Source of the DNA: Rhodothermaceae bacterium
Lineage (GTDB): Bacteria; Bacteroidota; Rhodothermia; Rhodothermales; JAHQVL01
Length of the DNA stretch: 38,783 bases
Reading direction: 5' to 3'
Assembly: GCA_019634345.1 (NCBI GenBank)
Contig: JAHQVL010000083.1
Coordinates: 1 to 38,783 of the forward strand
Shown: piece after piece, positions 8,825-16,943 of the stretch
Layout: each line of letters starts with the position of its first letter
How positions within the stretch are numbered: position 1 is the stretch's first letter
Notes under the pieces: model-generated
Database searches by the model: none
What the model was told of the DNA's origin: nothing
The model's input: only the letters and a program-made list of their open reading frames with translations
Position numbers and translations under genes: made by a program

Positions 8825-9210
8825 TATTCTTTTTTGAAGTGCCACCACATCAAAATGGATGCTATTGGGTAACGAAAGGAGAAGCTTTGATGCGTACGGA
8901 CTAGAGGATATTCTCATACATGGAATTGCGTACAGTGCAGTTATAAAGAAACAGGCAACGTATCGTGCGATACATGATCTATTGGTTTCCTGTTTCTCTG
9001 CAGTGCCGAATACCCTACTAGCCCGCACACGTCCTTGCGTTCTCTATTATATAAAGCGTAATATTCAGTGCTTAGCCGACACGTTGTTGGTTCAAAGTTC
9101 AAAGTTAAATGTAATTGTTCAAGGTTGGTTTTTTTAGTTAATTGGATTTAACCTTTATCGTTGTTGCACAACAACCTTGAACCTTAAAACTTTGAACCTT
9201 GAACTCAAAA
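8825..9210. other. Intergenic region ending in an inverted heptamer element
   Basis: The first 265 bp carry short overlapping frames on both strands (8859-9137 plus, 8795-9028 minus) with no leader, motif or consistent coding character; neither is called. The last 120 bp are the inverted heptamer element described separately. Confidence 0.5.
9090..9205. repeat. Inverted heptamer element, GTTCAAR type
   Basis: The left arm has GTTCAAA (9090-9096), GTTCAAA, GTTAAAT, a 6-mer, GTTCAAG (9117-9123) and GTTG. The right arm (9172-9205) read on the minus strand has GTTCAAG, GTTCAAA, an 8-mer, GTTCAAG and GTTG. Between them lies GTTGTTG-CA-CAACAAC (9160-9175). The right arm ends 5 nt before the ATG of the aldo/keto reductase. 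Transcribed, it would form a long imperfect hairpin. Confidence 0.85.
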
Positions 9211-10185
9211 ATGACCTACACCACCCTCGGTAATACCGGTTTACAAGTATCTCGCATGTGCTTGGGCTGTATGAGTTATGGCGACTCATCATGGCGACCC
9301 TGGATTCTTCAGGAAAATGAGGCACGGCCTTTTTTTGAACGTGCAATCAATGAAGGGATAAACTTTTTCGACACGGCGGATATGTACTCCCTAGGAGTAA
9401 GCGAAGAAGTTACGGGCAAACTGCTCAGGGAAATGACTACGCTCGATGAGGTCGTCATCGCAACCAAAGTCTATTTCCCTATGCGAGGAGAACAGCCGAA
9501 TATGGGCGGACTGTCTAGAAAGCATATTGTGCAGGCATGCGAGGCGAGCTTGGAGAGATTGGGTATAGACACCATTGATTTATATCAGATTCACCGGCTG
9601 GATCCCCACACTCCAGTCGAAGAAACGCTGGCAGCTCTTGATCACTTGGTTCAGCAAGGGAAGGTTCGTTATCTAGGCACTAGCTCCATGTATGCCTGGC
9701 AACTGATGAAGGCGTTAAGTATTTCTGAGAGAAATGGATGGGCCAGGTTTGTGTCAATGCAAAACCACTATAACCTTGTCTATCGTGAAGAAGAACGAGA
9801 GATGATTCCCTTGTGCAAGGATCAGGGCATAGGTACGATTCCATGGTCTCCGCTAGCACGTGGTTTGTTGGCACGGCCCGCTTCGGGAAATACAACCTCT
9901 CGCCTTGATAGTGATACCATCACGCCTCGTTTGTACGATGCTCCTGGTGACCGCGAAGTAATTCAGGCCGTAGAAAATATCGCTATTCAACGGGGAGAAT
10001 CTATGGCAACCATTGCGCTCGCCTGGTTGCTTGCCAGGCCAACCGTTGTCGCACCCATAGTGGGGCTTACAAAGCTGTCTCATTTCGATGATGCTCTCAG
10101 AGCACTTGATATCACGCTTTCAGAAGAAGAATGCGCTGAACTCGAAGCACCCTATCAGCCTCATTCCGTAAAAGGCCACTCATAA
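9211..10185 (+). CDS. Aldo/keto reductase
   Basis: A 324-residue cytoplasmic NADPH-dependent carbonyl reductase of the (beta/alpha)8 AKR family. The catalytic tetrad is visible: Asp54 and Tyr59 in FFDTADMYS, Lys86 in VVIATKVYF and His128 in DLYQIHRLD. Length and the SPLARGLL segment fit the YajO/voltage-channel-beta-like subgroup. ATG 9211 was chosen; a TTG four codons upstream lies within the heptamer repeat. The start codon sits 5 nt after that repeat, with no Shine-Dalgarno site. The nucleotidyltransferase gene begins 3 bp after the stop, so the two are likely co-transcribed. The substrate is not known. Confidence 0.9.
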   Translation: MTYTTLGNTGLQVSRMCLGCMSYGDSSWRPWILQENEARPFFERAINEGINFFDTADMYSLGVSEEVTGKLLREMTTLDEVVIATKVYFPMRGEQPNMGGLSRKHIVQACEASLERLGIDTIDLYQIHRLDPHTPVEETLAALDHLVQQGKVRYLGTSSMYAWQLMKALSISERNGWARFVSMQNHYNLVYREEEREMIPLCKDQGIGTIPWSPLARGLLARPASGNTTSRLDSDTITPRLYDAPGDREVIQAVENIAIQRGESMATIALAWLLARPTVVAPIVGLTKLSHFDDALRALDITLSEEECAELEAPYQPHSVKGHS

Positions 10186-10188
10186 TGT

Positions 10189-11085
10189 ATGGATGCTCAC
10201 TTTAAGTCTTTGCTCGATCAGGTTCAATTTAATGGTCCAAATACTCAGAAATGGGTAGCTGCTTCAAAAGATTTCATCCCCGATTTTATGAAGCAGCACG
10301 ATGTTTTGATGCACTTTCTAGAGCGCACTACGGTTATTCTACATGGATCTACGGCATTAAACGTAGATGACCCACATTCCGATTTAGATTACTGGTTAAT
10401 TCTAGACGATGAAGAGGAGAAACGATTTCAAACTTTAACGAATGAGAGCTTTGTTCCTTTGCGAATTCATGGAAAAGTGGGACATATCAATCCGCTTTCT
10501 CTAAAAGAGCTAGAGGCATGCTTCAGTGATCGCATCAACATGGTGCTTGCTTATGAGGTGAAAAACGGAATTGTAATTGAGGATACGAAAGAAGTTTTTG
10601 AATCATACAGATCACTGGCCCAAGAGCCCCTCACGGATGACATTCAATATGCTCATTTCTTTCGTAATTACATAGAAATGCGTGCTTCTCACCGCAGTTG
10701 TGATAATCCCATGGAGCGGCACGACCCCTTTGCGATGCTTTATAACGTGATGGATACTCTAAAATTCGCATTGCAGGCTGCATTTGTATTGGACCGGATG
10801 CCCTATCCTTATGATAAATGGATTTATGCTCACGCTCACTTGGCGGAGACTCCACGTGCTTTGCTGCCAGGTATTAATAACATCTTGGCTCAAGTGACCT
10901 CAGGTTTTTCTGCTCTACGCGGCCCCGAGGGTGACAATAAAATCAGCCAGGAGTTACGAGTGATCAGAGGTATTCTTATCGATAAGGCGCAACAAAATGG
11001 AATAGATGCGCTCTGGCTGAATAAATGGTGGCGGTATATTGATGAGTCAAAGCGAGCCGTACAATCCGTTCGGTGGGGACAATGA
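10189..11085 (+). CDS. Nucleotidyltransferase-fold protein
   Basis: This 298-residue protein has a polymerase-beta-type nucleotidyltransferase core near its start: LHGSTALNV (Gly53-Ser54) and SDLDYWLIL (Asp65, Asp67, the metal-binding D-x-D). A mostly helical C-terminal half follows, as in DUF4037-like and antibiotic-nucleotidyltransferase-like proteins. It could transfer a nucleotide to a small molecule, but the acceptor cannot be predicted. It starts 3 bp after the aldo/keto reductase and ends 14 bp before the convergent T9SS gene. Confidence 0.75.
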   Translation: MDAHFKSLLDQVQFNGPNTQKWVAASKDFIPDFMKQHDVLMHFLERTTVILHGSTALNVDDPHSDLDYWLILDDEEEKRFQTLTNESFVPLRIHGKVGHINPLSLKELEACFSDRINMVLAYEVKNGIVIEDTKEVFESYRSLAQEPLTDDIQYAHFFRNYIEMRASHRSCDNPMERHDPFAMLYNVMDTLKFALQAAFVLDRMPYPYDKWIYAHAHLAETPRALLPGINNILAQVTSGFSALRGPEGDNKISQELRVIRGILIDKAQQNGIDALWLNKWWRYIDESKRAVQSVRWGQ

Positions 11086-11099
11086 GTAGAAAGGGTGCC

Positions 11100-12488
11100 C
11101 TATTCTCTCATGATAAAAGTTGAGGTTAGAGTTTCACGTCCGATCCGTACCTGAACTATATAGAGGCCGGGTGCAAGCTCATCGGAGGGTATTCTAAACA
11201 CACTATTGCCTTGCATGAATTGCGAATCAACGTATACAATTCGTCCTAGTATATCAGATACCACTAGGTGGCTAGGGAGACTGGAAGGCCCCAACACTCG
11301 AGCAAAGACCGACCCGTTGGAAGGGTTAGGGTAAATCTCAAGTTTGAGTTCTTTGTGATCTGGCCCGTTTTCCACACTGACCGAAGCTAGCTGCCGGGCA
11401 TACACAACATCTCCTACAGCGCCAAAGGCTCCTAGCTCATGAAAAACTATGTGTATGGATCCATCACCCGCACATCGCGCTAAATCTACTTGCTGGCCAA
11501 AAGTAGCCTGGCCCGAGGGCGGAAAATCCGACACTGTTTCAATCGACCAGTTACCTGGAGTCCCCACAGCATATTTAACGCTGTACCGATCGGCATAAGC
11601 GAGATGGATCTGGCCATCATCTGCAAGCTCAAGAGCCACAATTCTTCGAGCCCCCGTTGATCCAATTCGAACATTCGTTAGTGTGTCAACCTCGGTGAAT
11701 GTCCAACCATTGTTTGAGCGATGCGCGTACCGGATACTTCCAGAGTCGAAGGTAATAGCATGGTAATAAGCAATGTGAACATTACCACTCTCATCAACGA
11801 TCATTGAGGGAAATCGGCCTGTGTCTCCCGTACTGTCTACTATACTGATATTCCAAGAGCCATTAATGCGTTCAGCGAGTTCAAGATCAGTGGTCGTGTC
11901 ATTAAAGTAGGCGATTATGGGTTGGTTTTCGGTATTCATTCCTAGCGCAGTACCATTCCCGTACATTATAGGCGTCGATCCAACTCCTTCAACACTCCAA
12001 AACCCGGTTGTACTTCGACGCGCATACTCAACTCCGCGTCCGTTAAAACTTGAAGGGTCTACAGAACTCGTATGTACAGTACCATCGTCACTCATAAATA
12101 AGTAATTATCCCAGCCATCATGCCCATCATCTACAATCTCTTCTAGTACCCAACTACCTGACGTTCCCACCGCTACAATTTGATTTTCTACATCATGATC
12201 ATGGTAATTGATAAAAACCTCCCCTGTAGCAGAAGCGACGATGTCGAGCGGGCCATAAAAATAGCCTTCGCTGACTGGAGAGATCATCGCTGAACCTCTT
12301 AAAGGGATCCTCGCATGCCGCACATACCCATTGTTTTGTTCAAGCATATAGGCAATTTCTGCGGAGCATGCAGGACCTAAGGAGAGAGCGGCCTTTAATC
12401 CTGTGTCGATTCGTACAAAGTCCCATTGGGCTAAAGCTGCAGGTGTACAGACAAGAAGAAGGGTCAAAATGCAGGTGATTCGTCGCAT
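11100..12488 (-). CDS. Secreted beta-propeller-like protein with T9SS sorting domain
   Basis: 462 residues beginning MRRITCILTL with a signal peptide ending ALAQ. An in-frame ATG at 12545, overlapping the upstream gene, would give a 19-residue non-signal extension and was rejected. The middle has repeated sialidase/BNR-like strands (IHLAYADRYSVKYA, VHIAYYHAITFDSGSIRYAHRSN, YARRSTTGFWSVEG). Residues about 385-462 are a type A sorting domain (LEIYPNPSNGSVFARV...VSDILGRIVY...LAPGLYIVQV). It should be secreted to the surface by T9SS. No sialidase Asp-box set or catalytic residues were seen, so enzymatic activity is not claimed. It lies downstream of the serine hydrolase gene on the same strand. 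Confidence 0.82.
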   Translation of the reverse strand: MRRITCILTLLLVCTPAALAQWDFVRIDTGLKAALSLGPACSAEIAYMLEQNNGYVRHARIPLRGSAMISPVSEGYFYGPLDIVASATGEVFINYHDHDVENQIVAVGTSGSWVLEEIVDDGHDGWDNYLFMSDDGTVHTSSVDPSSFNGRGVEYARRSTTGFWSVEGVGSTPIMYGNGTALGMNTENQPIIAYFNDTTTDLELAERINGSWNISIVDSTGDTGRFPSMIVDESGNVHIAYYHAITFDSGSIRYAHRSNNGWTFTEVDTLTNVRIGSTGARRIVALELADDGQIHLAYADRYSVKYAVGTPGNWSIETVSDFPPSGQATFGQQVDLARCAGDGSIHIVFHELGAFGAVGDVVYARQLASVSVENGPDHKELKLEIYPNPSNGSVFARVLGPSSLPSHLVVSDILGRIVYVDSQFMQGNSVFRIPSDELAPGLYIVQVRIGRETLTSTFIMRE

Positions 12489-12531
12489 GGGGGAGCGGAA
12501 TACATTCAGAGAAATTACTGAGGATGGGAGT

Positions 12532-14103
12532 TCACTCAGATTCATTTAAAGATGACGGCACAAGCTCGCCTTCCAATATAAGATCTGCCCCTTCCCATGA
12601 ATTAAACCAGGATCGCTCAATACGAACGTGATCTTCTTCAAAATGAGTTATTATGGAAAGAGAGCGAGGGGTGTTGATGAGACGCCATGTCATATCTATG
12701 GTATTGTCGTCAACCCATTGACACATGGAGGCAATTTCCAGGGTATCTGATAACGCTCTGGAGAGTATATTATCTGGGAAGAGCGGACTACTCGTTTGAT
12801 TCATTGTCCAATCACGAAAGCCGCATGTCGATGTGTGTGTACCCGTGGAATCCTCAATGGAGAGGGAAAGGGATTCGTCGGTTATTAAGTACGATGCCCG
12901 CTGGGCAAAGACGGGGTTTTCGGAAAGATCATAGGTTTTCGTGAGATCGGGTCTTTCTTCAGGTTGATCAACTGAAGGAGAAAGGGATAAGTCTGCCAGT
13001 TTACTTTGCAAAAGCATATAGGCTTCTTCATCTTCGTTAATAGGAGCCTCCTTGATTGCAGGATAAAGTTTGTCCCACAAGACATTGAGCATGCCTTGCA
13101 TGTCCGGCGAACCGCCTGTGATGGCCACAACCAGGTCAAGTTCAGGAATTACGAGAGAAAATTGACCGTAAGCTCCGTCACCCCGGTAGGCGTTGTGCGT
13201 CGTTTGCCAGAATTGGAATCCATACCCCTGGGCCCAATCATTGGTGCTATTGTCTGGGTTAGAAGGGTCCGACGCGTTTTCGATTTGTTTAGATGTGGCC
13301 AGGTCAACCCAGGAAGCAGGTAAGAGTTGTTTGTTATTCCACGTCCCTTTTTGCAAATAAAACTGACCAAGCCGAGCGATATCTTCAGTGGTCGCACTCT
13401 TTCCATATCCGCCCGTATTATAACCCATTGGGCTATTCAACGACTCTATGTTCACAATTCCTAAGGGCTTAAAGAATCGCGGCTGTAAATACTCCATGAC
13501 CGTCTGCCCTGTTGTTTCCTGGATAATGGCAGATACCATAAACGTAGCCGATGTACTGTATCTGAATGTGCTTCCGGGCTCTTTTTCAACGGGAAGGTTT
13601 AGGAATGCGTGAACCCAATCATCAGATGTGCGGTCATCGATCGATTGCCCGGTTGACATGGTCAACAGGTGCCGGACCGTCATTGCAGAAAGATTGGATG
13701 AAACGGTGTCTGGGAGTTTGTCAGGAAAGAACGAGATGACCGGGTCGTCGAGGTTGAAGAATCCTTCCTCAATAGCAAACCCCGCCGCTGTAGATGTAAA
13801 GCTTTTGCTCAAAGAGAACAGGGCGTGTTTTCGATCCGCTGAATAGGGCTCCCACCAGCCCTCTGCTACAACGTGTCCATTCCGAAGGATCATTAAGCTG
13901 TGAAATTCGGGTGCTACTTGATCTCTGCCTCCCGGCTTTCTCTCGTTTAATCGGTCGACTTCGTTGAGGAAATCAAGGATACCTGCCGAACTAATACCTT
14001 GTTCTTCCGGAGTGCTACGTGGAAGGTTGTTTGAGTCGTTTACTACAGGACTGGTGCACCCAATACAAAATAGTAAGGCTGCAAGCACGAGAGGTGCTTT
14101 CAT
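12532..14103 (-). CDS. Serine beta-lactamase-like (class C/esterase) lipoprotein
   Basis: The 523-residue protein has a lipobox (CIGC, Cys16). A beta-lactamase-family domain covers about residues 28-350: SLSK (Ser97 nucleophile, Lys100), the Y-S-T triad (Tyr182) in FRYSTSATF, and YRGDGAYGQ in place of the usual K-T-G strand. The architecture fits periplasmic class C-like D,D-peptidase or esterase proteins annotated as serine hydrolases. The C-terminal 150 residues form an extra beta-rich domain common in these proteins. True beta-lactam resistance cannot be inferred. It lies between the NHL protein (60 bp upstream) and the T9SS protein, all on the minus strand. Confidence 0.87.
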   Translation of the reverse strand: MKAPLVLAALLFCIGCTSPVVNDSNNLPRSTPEEQGISSAGILDFLNEVDRLNERKPGGRDQVAPEFHSLMILRNGHVVAEGWWEPYSADRKHALFSLSKSFTSTAAGFAIEEGFFNLDDPVISFFPDKLPDTVSSNLSAMTVRHLLTMSTGQSIDDRTSDDWVHAFLNLPVEKEPGSTFRYSTSATFMVSAIIQETTGQTVMEYLQPRFFKPLGIVNIESLNSPMGYNTGGYGKSATTEDIARLGQFYLQKGTWNNKQLLPASWVDLATSKQIENASDPSNPDNSTNDWAQGYGFQFWQTTHNAYRGDGAYGQFSLVIPELDLVVAITGGSPDMQGMLNVLWDKLYPAIKEAPINEDEEAYMLLQSKLADLSLSPSVDQPEERPDLTKTYDLSENPVFAQRASYLITDESLSLSIEDSTGTHTSTCGFRDWTMNQTSSPLFPDNILSRALSDTLEIASMCQWVDDNTIDMTWRLINTPRSLSIITHFEEDHVRIERSWFNSWEGADLILEGELVPSSLNESE

Positions 14104-14163
14104 ACGTTCTATCAGAATTCTGCTGGAATCAAAAAGGCGTTACGCTAAATTCCTCTGTCTTGA

Positions 14164-15231
14164 TTACACTCTCTCCAACTTAATAGGATACGATTTCTCC
14201 GCATTCCATTGACAAACGTAGATGTTTTTATCGTCATCAATACAAACATCATGGCAGTGCATGAAGATAGGGAGGTCTTGTACCATTAATTGAAGTTGTC
14301 CTTGCCGGTAGATTGGTGCAGTACCTCCTGGATTAGATACAACCTGATCGTTTTTGTCAAGGATGGTTACAAACCCAGACCTTGGTGTCCGATTAAGGTA
14401 TTTCAGCCGTGACCAACAGACACCTGCATAGAGATTGTCCCCATCAATCACAGCGCGGCATACAAAAGCTCCAGGAAGGAAAATCGTTGAGAGATAATTC
14501 CCATCCAGAGAAAAGCGCTTAAACGCATTGTGCGCACGCGAAGTACAGATTAGAGTGGGGTTGTTGCTGTCGCGATTGTCGATACAAACGCCATGCGCAG
14601 TTTGGAATTGATCTTCTCCATCCCCTCGACCTCCAAACTTGCGAATAAAATTCCCGTCCTTGTCATAGTGGAGGATGTACTGTGACCCATATCCATCAGC
14701 GACATAGATATCGCCATTGGGGCCAACGGCCGTTTCAGTAGGGACATAATTTTCGTCCTCTTTGTAGACCCCGATATCCTTAGGATTCGGAATATTCATG
14801 ACTTCCTGGCCATCCAAAGTCGTTTTTACTACTTGTCCGCCATTATCTGTAATGAATAGGAATTCTTCGCCGCCCGCGTCCCATATAGACAATCCATGTC
14901 CTCGTGGATACGTTGTGCCCCAGGAGTTCAATAATTTGCCATCTTTGTCATAAACCAGGATGTTGTTTTTTGCTTCATCCGTAATCATATAGAGACGCTT
15001 CTGGGAATCCATGACCATTTCATGGCAGTTCTGAACAGGTGTTTTGCCTGGGTCTAAATCTCCCCATGATTTTTGCACCCTGTACTTGTAGTCACCATGA
15101 CCAAGTATCTCTCCATCTGAATTATTTTTTACTTGAATACCGACTGTATATCCTGGTAGCAGGAAGGCGGCACTAGCTGCTCCACTGGTTCTTTTGACGA
15201 ACGATCGGCGACTAAGGGACTTCTTTTTCAT
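14164..15231 (-). CDS. Tat-exported six-bladed NHL-repeat propeller protein
   Basis: 355 residues with a twin-arginine leader (SRRSFVKRTSG then a hydrophobic stretch). The body is a six-bladed NHL propeller with blade cores such as YMITDEAKNNILVYDKDGKL, IYVADGYGSQYILHYDKDGN and GVCIDNRD. The region resembles the lyase domain of peptidylglycine alpha-amidating enzymes, but lyase activity is not proven. His/Cys pairs near the end (FMHCHDVCIDDD, YVCQWNAE) may bind metal. Tat export suggests folding or cofactor loading before transport. It is the first gene of a possible minus-strand three-gene unit. Confidence 0.8.
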   Translation of the reverse strand: MKKKSLSRRSFVKRTSGAASAAFLLPGYTVGIQVKNNSDGEILGHGDYKYRVQKSWGDLDPGKTPVQNCHEMVMDSQKRLYMITDEAKNNILVYDKDGKLLNSWGTTYPRGHGLSIWDAGGEEFLFITDNGGQVVKTTLDGQEVMNIPNPKDIGVYKEDENYVPTETAVGPNGDIYVADGYGSQYILHYDKDGNFIRKFGGRGDGEDQFQTAHGVCIDNRDSNNPTLICTSRAHNAFKRFSLDGNYLSTIFLPGAFVCRAVIDGDNLYAGVCWSRLKYLNRTPRSGFVTILDKNDQVVSNPGGTAPIYRQGQLQLMVQDLPIFMHCHDVCIDDDKNIYVCQWNAEKSYPIKLERV

Positions 15232-15380
15232 GGGTGTTGTAATGGATGGGTGTTCCTGAATACGGTTTGGGAAATCTAAATGGAACCGGGGTAAGATGCA
15301 AGGAAAGGGTTAGCGGGTGGGGACTCAGCTACACTGTATGAAGGCACGCCTGTGCAACCTTCTTTCATTGTGCTCCGTAG

Positions 15381-15404
15381 ATATTTAGACGTTCATCTAA
15401 ATAT
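15381..15404 (+). promoter_or_regulatory. 9-bp hairpin just before the hydrolase start codon
   Basis: ATATTTAGA (15381-15389) and TCTAAATAT (15396-15404) are perfect inverted arms with a 6-nt loop, ending 9 nt before the ATG at 15414. It could be a repressor site, or an RNA hairpin next to the ribosome-binding region. Confidence 0.4.
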
Positions 15405-15413
15405 TTAACTATT

Positions 15414-16832
15414 ATGCTTCTTCTACGTCGTTCACCCTGCCTAATAATAGCCTGTTTGTTGTTTATTATGCCATCCTACTCGCAAAATACGGACTTGATT
15501 GTAGGAGATTGGCAAGGAACGTTAAAATGGGGTAACACGTCCCTTCGTCTCGTATTCCATATTGAGGCGGACGATGAGGGGCAATTATCTTCTACTATGG
15601 ATAGCCCTGATCAGGGAGCTAAAGGAATCGTAACTTCGAAGACCCGTTGGGTGGATGGCAAACTGGATATAGAGGTAGCCCTTGTTGGGGGGGCATTCTC
15701 TGGTGTGATGGAAGGGGAAGAGATCAAGGGGACCTGGTCTCAAGGCGGGGGTTCACTTCCCCTTGTCATAAAACGAATGACTGAGCCCATCACGTTCAAC
15801 CGACCTCAGGAGCCCAAGCCCCCATATCCGTACAAGGAGGAAATGGTGAGGTATAAGAATGTTGAGGAAGGCTTTGAATTAGAAGGGACGTTGACTATAC
15901 CTGAAACTGAAGGCCCGCATGCCGCTGTAATCTTGGTCTCCGGGTCTGGTCCGCAGGACAGGAATGAGGAAATCATGGGGCACAAACCCTTCCTCGTTCT
16001 TGCCGATTACTTGACGCGCAATGGAATCGCTGTTCTTAGATATGATGACCGAGGCGTGGGTAATTCAGGAGGCAATTTTGGTACATCAACCACATTAGAC
16101 TTTGCGAAAGATGCGGATGCTGCTGTTCAGTATCTTCGCAGCCGAACAGATATCGACTTGGAGTCAATTGGCATTGTTGGCCATAGCGAAGGGGGGCTGA
16201 TCGCGCCTATTGTTGCTCACAAAGAGGATAGTGGGGTGTCCTTCATCGTTATGCTTGCAGGTCCGGGGCAGCGTGGAAAAGAGATATTGCTGTCCCAGTC
16301 AACGCAAATGGCGCATCTGCAGGGGATGAGTCCTTCGTTGGTTGAAAAAATGAAGGTAGCCAATACACGGCTTTATGACACCGTATTGGACGTCGAGGAT
16401 ATCGATTTACTCAAGATTCGTCTGAAGAATGAACTCGATGAAATGAGAAAGGAATTTACAGCAGAGGACGTTGCAGGAATCGGTTTAATTGAGGCAAGGG
16501 ATGACCAAATAATCGGTCAGTTGGCCTCTCCGTGGATGAAACGGTTTATGGGGTTGGATCCGCAAACATACTTAAAGCAAGTAACCGTTCCCGTTCTATC
16601 ATTGATTGGCGAGAAAGATATGCAGGTGCTTGCCGGCATAAATAACAAAGTAATTGAGAACGCACTGGACGTTGCAGGGAATACGGACTACACGATTAGA
16701 ACCCTGCCAGAGCTAAATCACTTGTTTCAGCATGCGGAATCCGGGCTTCCCGCCGAATACGCAAAAATAGAAGAGACCTTCTCTGAAGATGTAATGGAGA
16801 TGATTGTCGACTGGATTAAGGAAAGGGTATAA
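15414..16832 (+). CDS. Exported alpha/beta hydrolase with N-terminal beta domain
   Basis: 472 residues. A signal peptide ends PSYSQ (about residue 24). Residues 28-120 form a small lipocalin-like beta domain (GDWQGTLKWG...LRLVFHIEADD). Residues 140-472 are an alpha/beta hydrolase: the GSG(P)QDRNEE oxyanion segment, nucleophile Ser258 in VGHSEGG, an acidic residue in IGEKDMQV and the histidine in ELNHLFQHA. This two-domain form is common in Bacteroidota and acts on ester or peptide bonds; substrate unknown. The gene at 38116 carries a similar stand-alone beta domain. A hairpin lies 9 nt upstream of the start. Confidence 0.85.
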   Translation: MLLLRRSPCLIIACLLFIMPSYSQNTDLIVGDWQGTLKWGNTSLRLVFHIEADDEGQLSSTMDSPDQGAKGIVTSKTRWVDGKLDIEVALVGGAFSGVMEGEEIKGTWSQGGGSLPLVIKRMTEPITFNRPQEPKPPYPYKEEMVRYKNVEEGFELEGTLTIPETEGPHAAVILVSGSGPQDRNEEIMGHKPFLVLADYLTRNGIAVLRYDDRGVGNSGGNFGTSTTLDFAKDADAAVQYLRSRTDIDLESIGIVGHSEGGLIAPIVAHKEDSGVSFIVMLAGPGQRGKEILLSQSTQMAHLQGMSPSLVEKMKVANTRLYDTVLDVEDIDLLKIRLKNELDEMRKEFTAEDVAGIGLIEARDDQIIGQLASPWMKRFMGLDPQTYLKQVTVPVLSLIGEKDMQVLAGINNKVIENALDVAGNTDYTIRTLPELNHLFQHAESGLPAEYAKIEETFSEDVMEMIVDWIKERV

Positions 16833-16841
16833 AAAAATCGG

Positions 16842-16920
16842 GTTTCGAGTTGTGAGTTTCGAGTTGCTGCTTTTGTCAAGCAATCATAACCCAAAACCCA
16901 AAACCCGAAACCCGAAACCG
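16842..16920. repeat. Inverted heptamer element, GTTTCGN type
   Basis: The left arm has GTTTCGA, GTTGTGA, GTTTCGA and GTTGCTG (16842-16869). The right arm (16888-16920) on the minus strand reads GGTTTCG, GGTTTCG, GGTTTTG, GGTTTTG, GGTT. The 18-nt loop includes TTGTCAAGCAA. It lies between the convergent hydrolase and cytochrome genes, 9 nt after the hydrolase stop. Confidence 0.85.
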
Positions 16921-16934
16921 TGCTGCAAAGCACG
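16919..16934. terminator. 6-bp GC-rich hairpin with GCAA tetraloop
   Basis: CGTGCT (16919-16924) and AGCACG (16929-16934) pair perfectly around GCAA, a GNRA-type loop. It lies between convergent stop codons. No T run follows on either strand, so it is not a textbook intrinsic terminator; it may end or protect both transcripts together with the heptamer element. Confidence 0.4.
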
Positions 16935-16943
16935 TATTAGATC

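Noticed and set aside
8859..9137. 92-codon plus-strand ORF in the gap before the aldo/keto reductase
   Set aside because: No family features, it runs into the heptamer repeat, and overlaps another frame on the opposite strand.
12532..14103. Calling the serine hydrolase a beta-lactamase controlled by the BlaI/M56 pair
   Set aside because: The genes are 8 kb apart, no matching TACT-N8-AGTA dyad was seen upstream of 14103, and the K-T-G motif is not standard.
16888..16920. Telomere-like repeat (GGGTTTY)
   Set aside because: It is internal, short and paired with an inverted arm; it fits the heptamer family found across the window.
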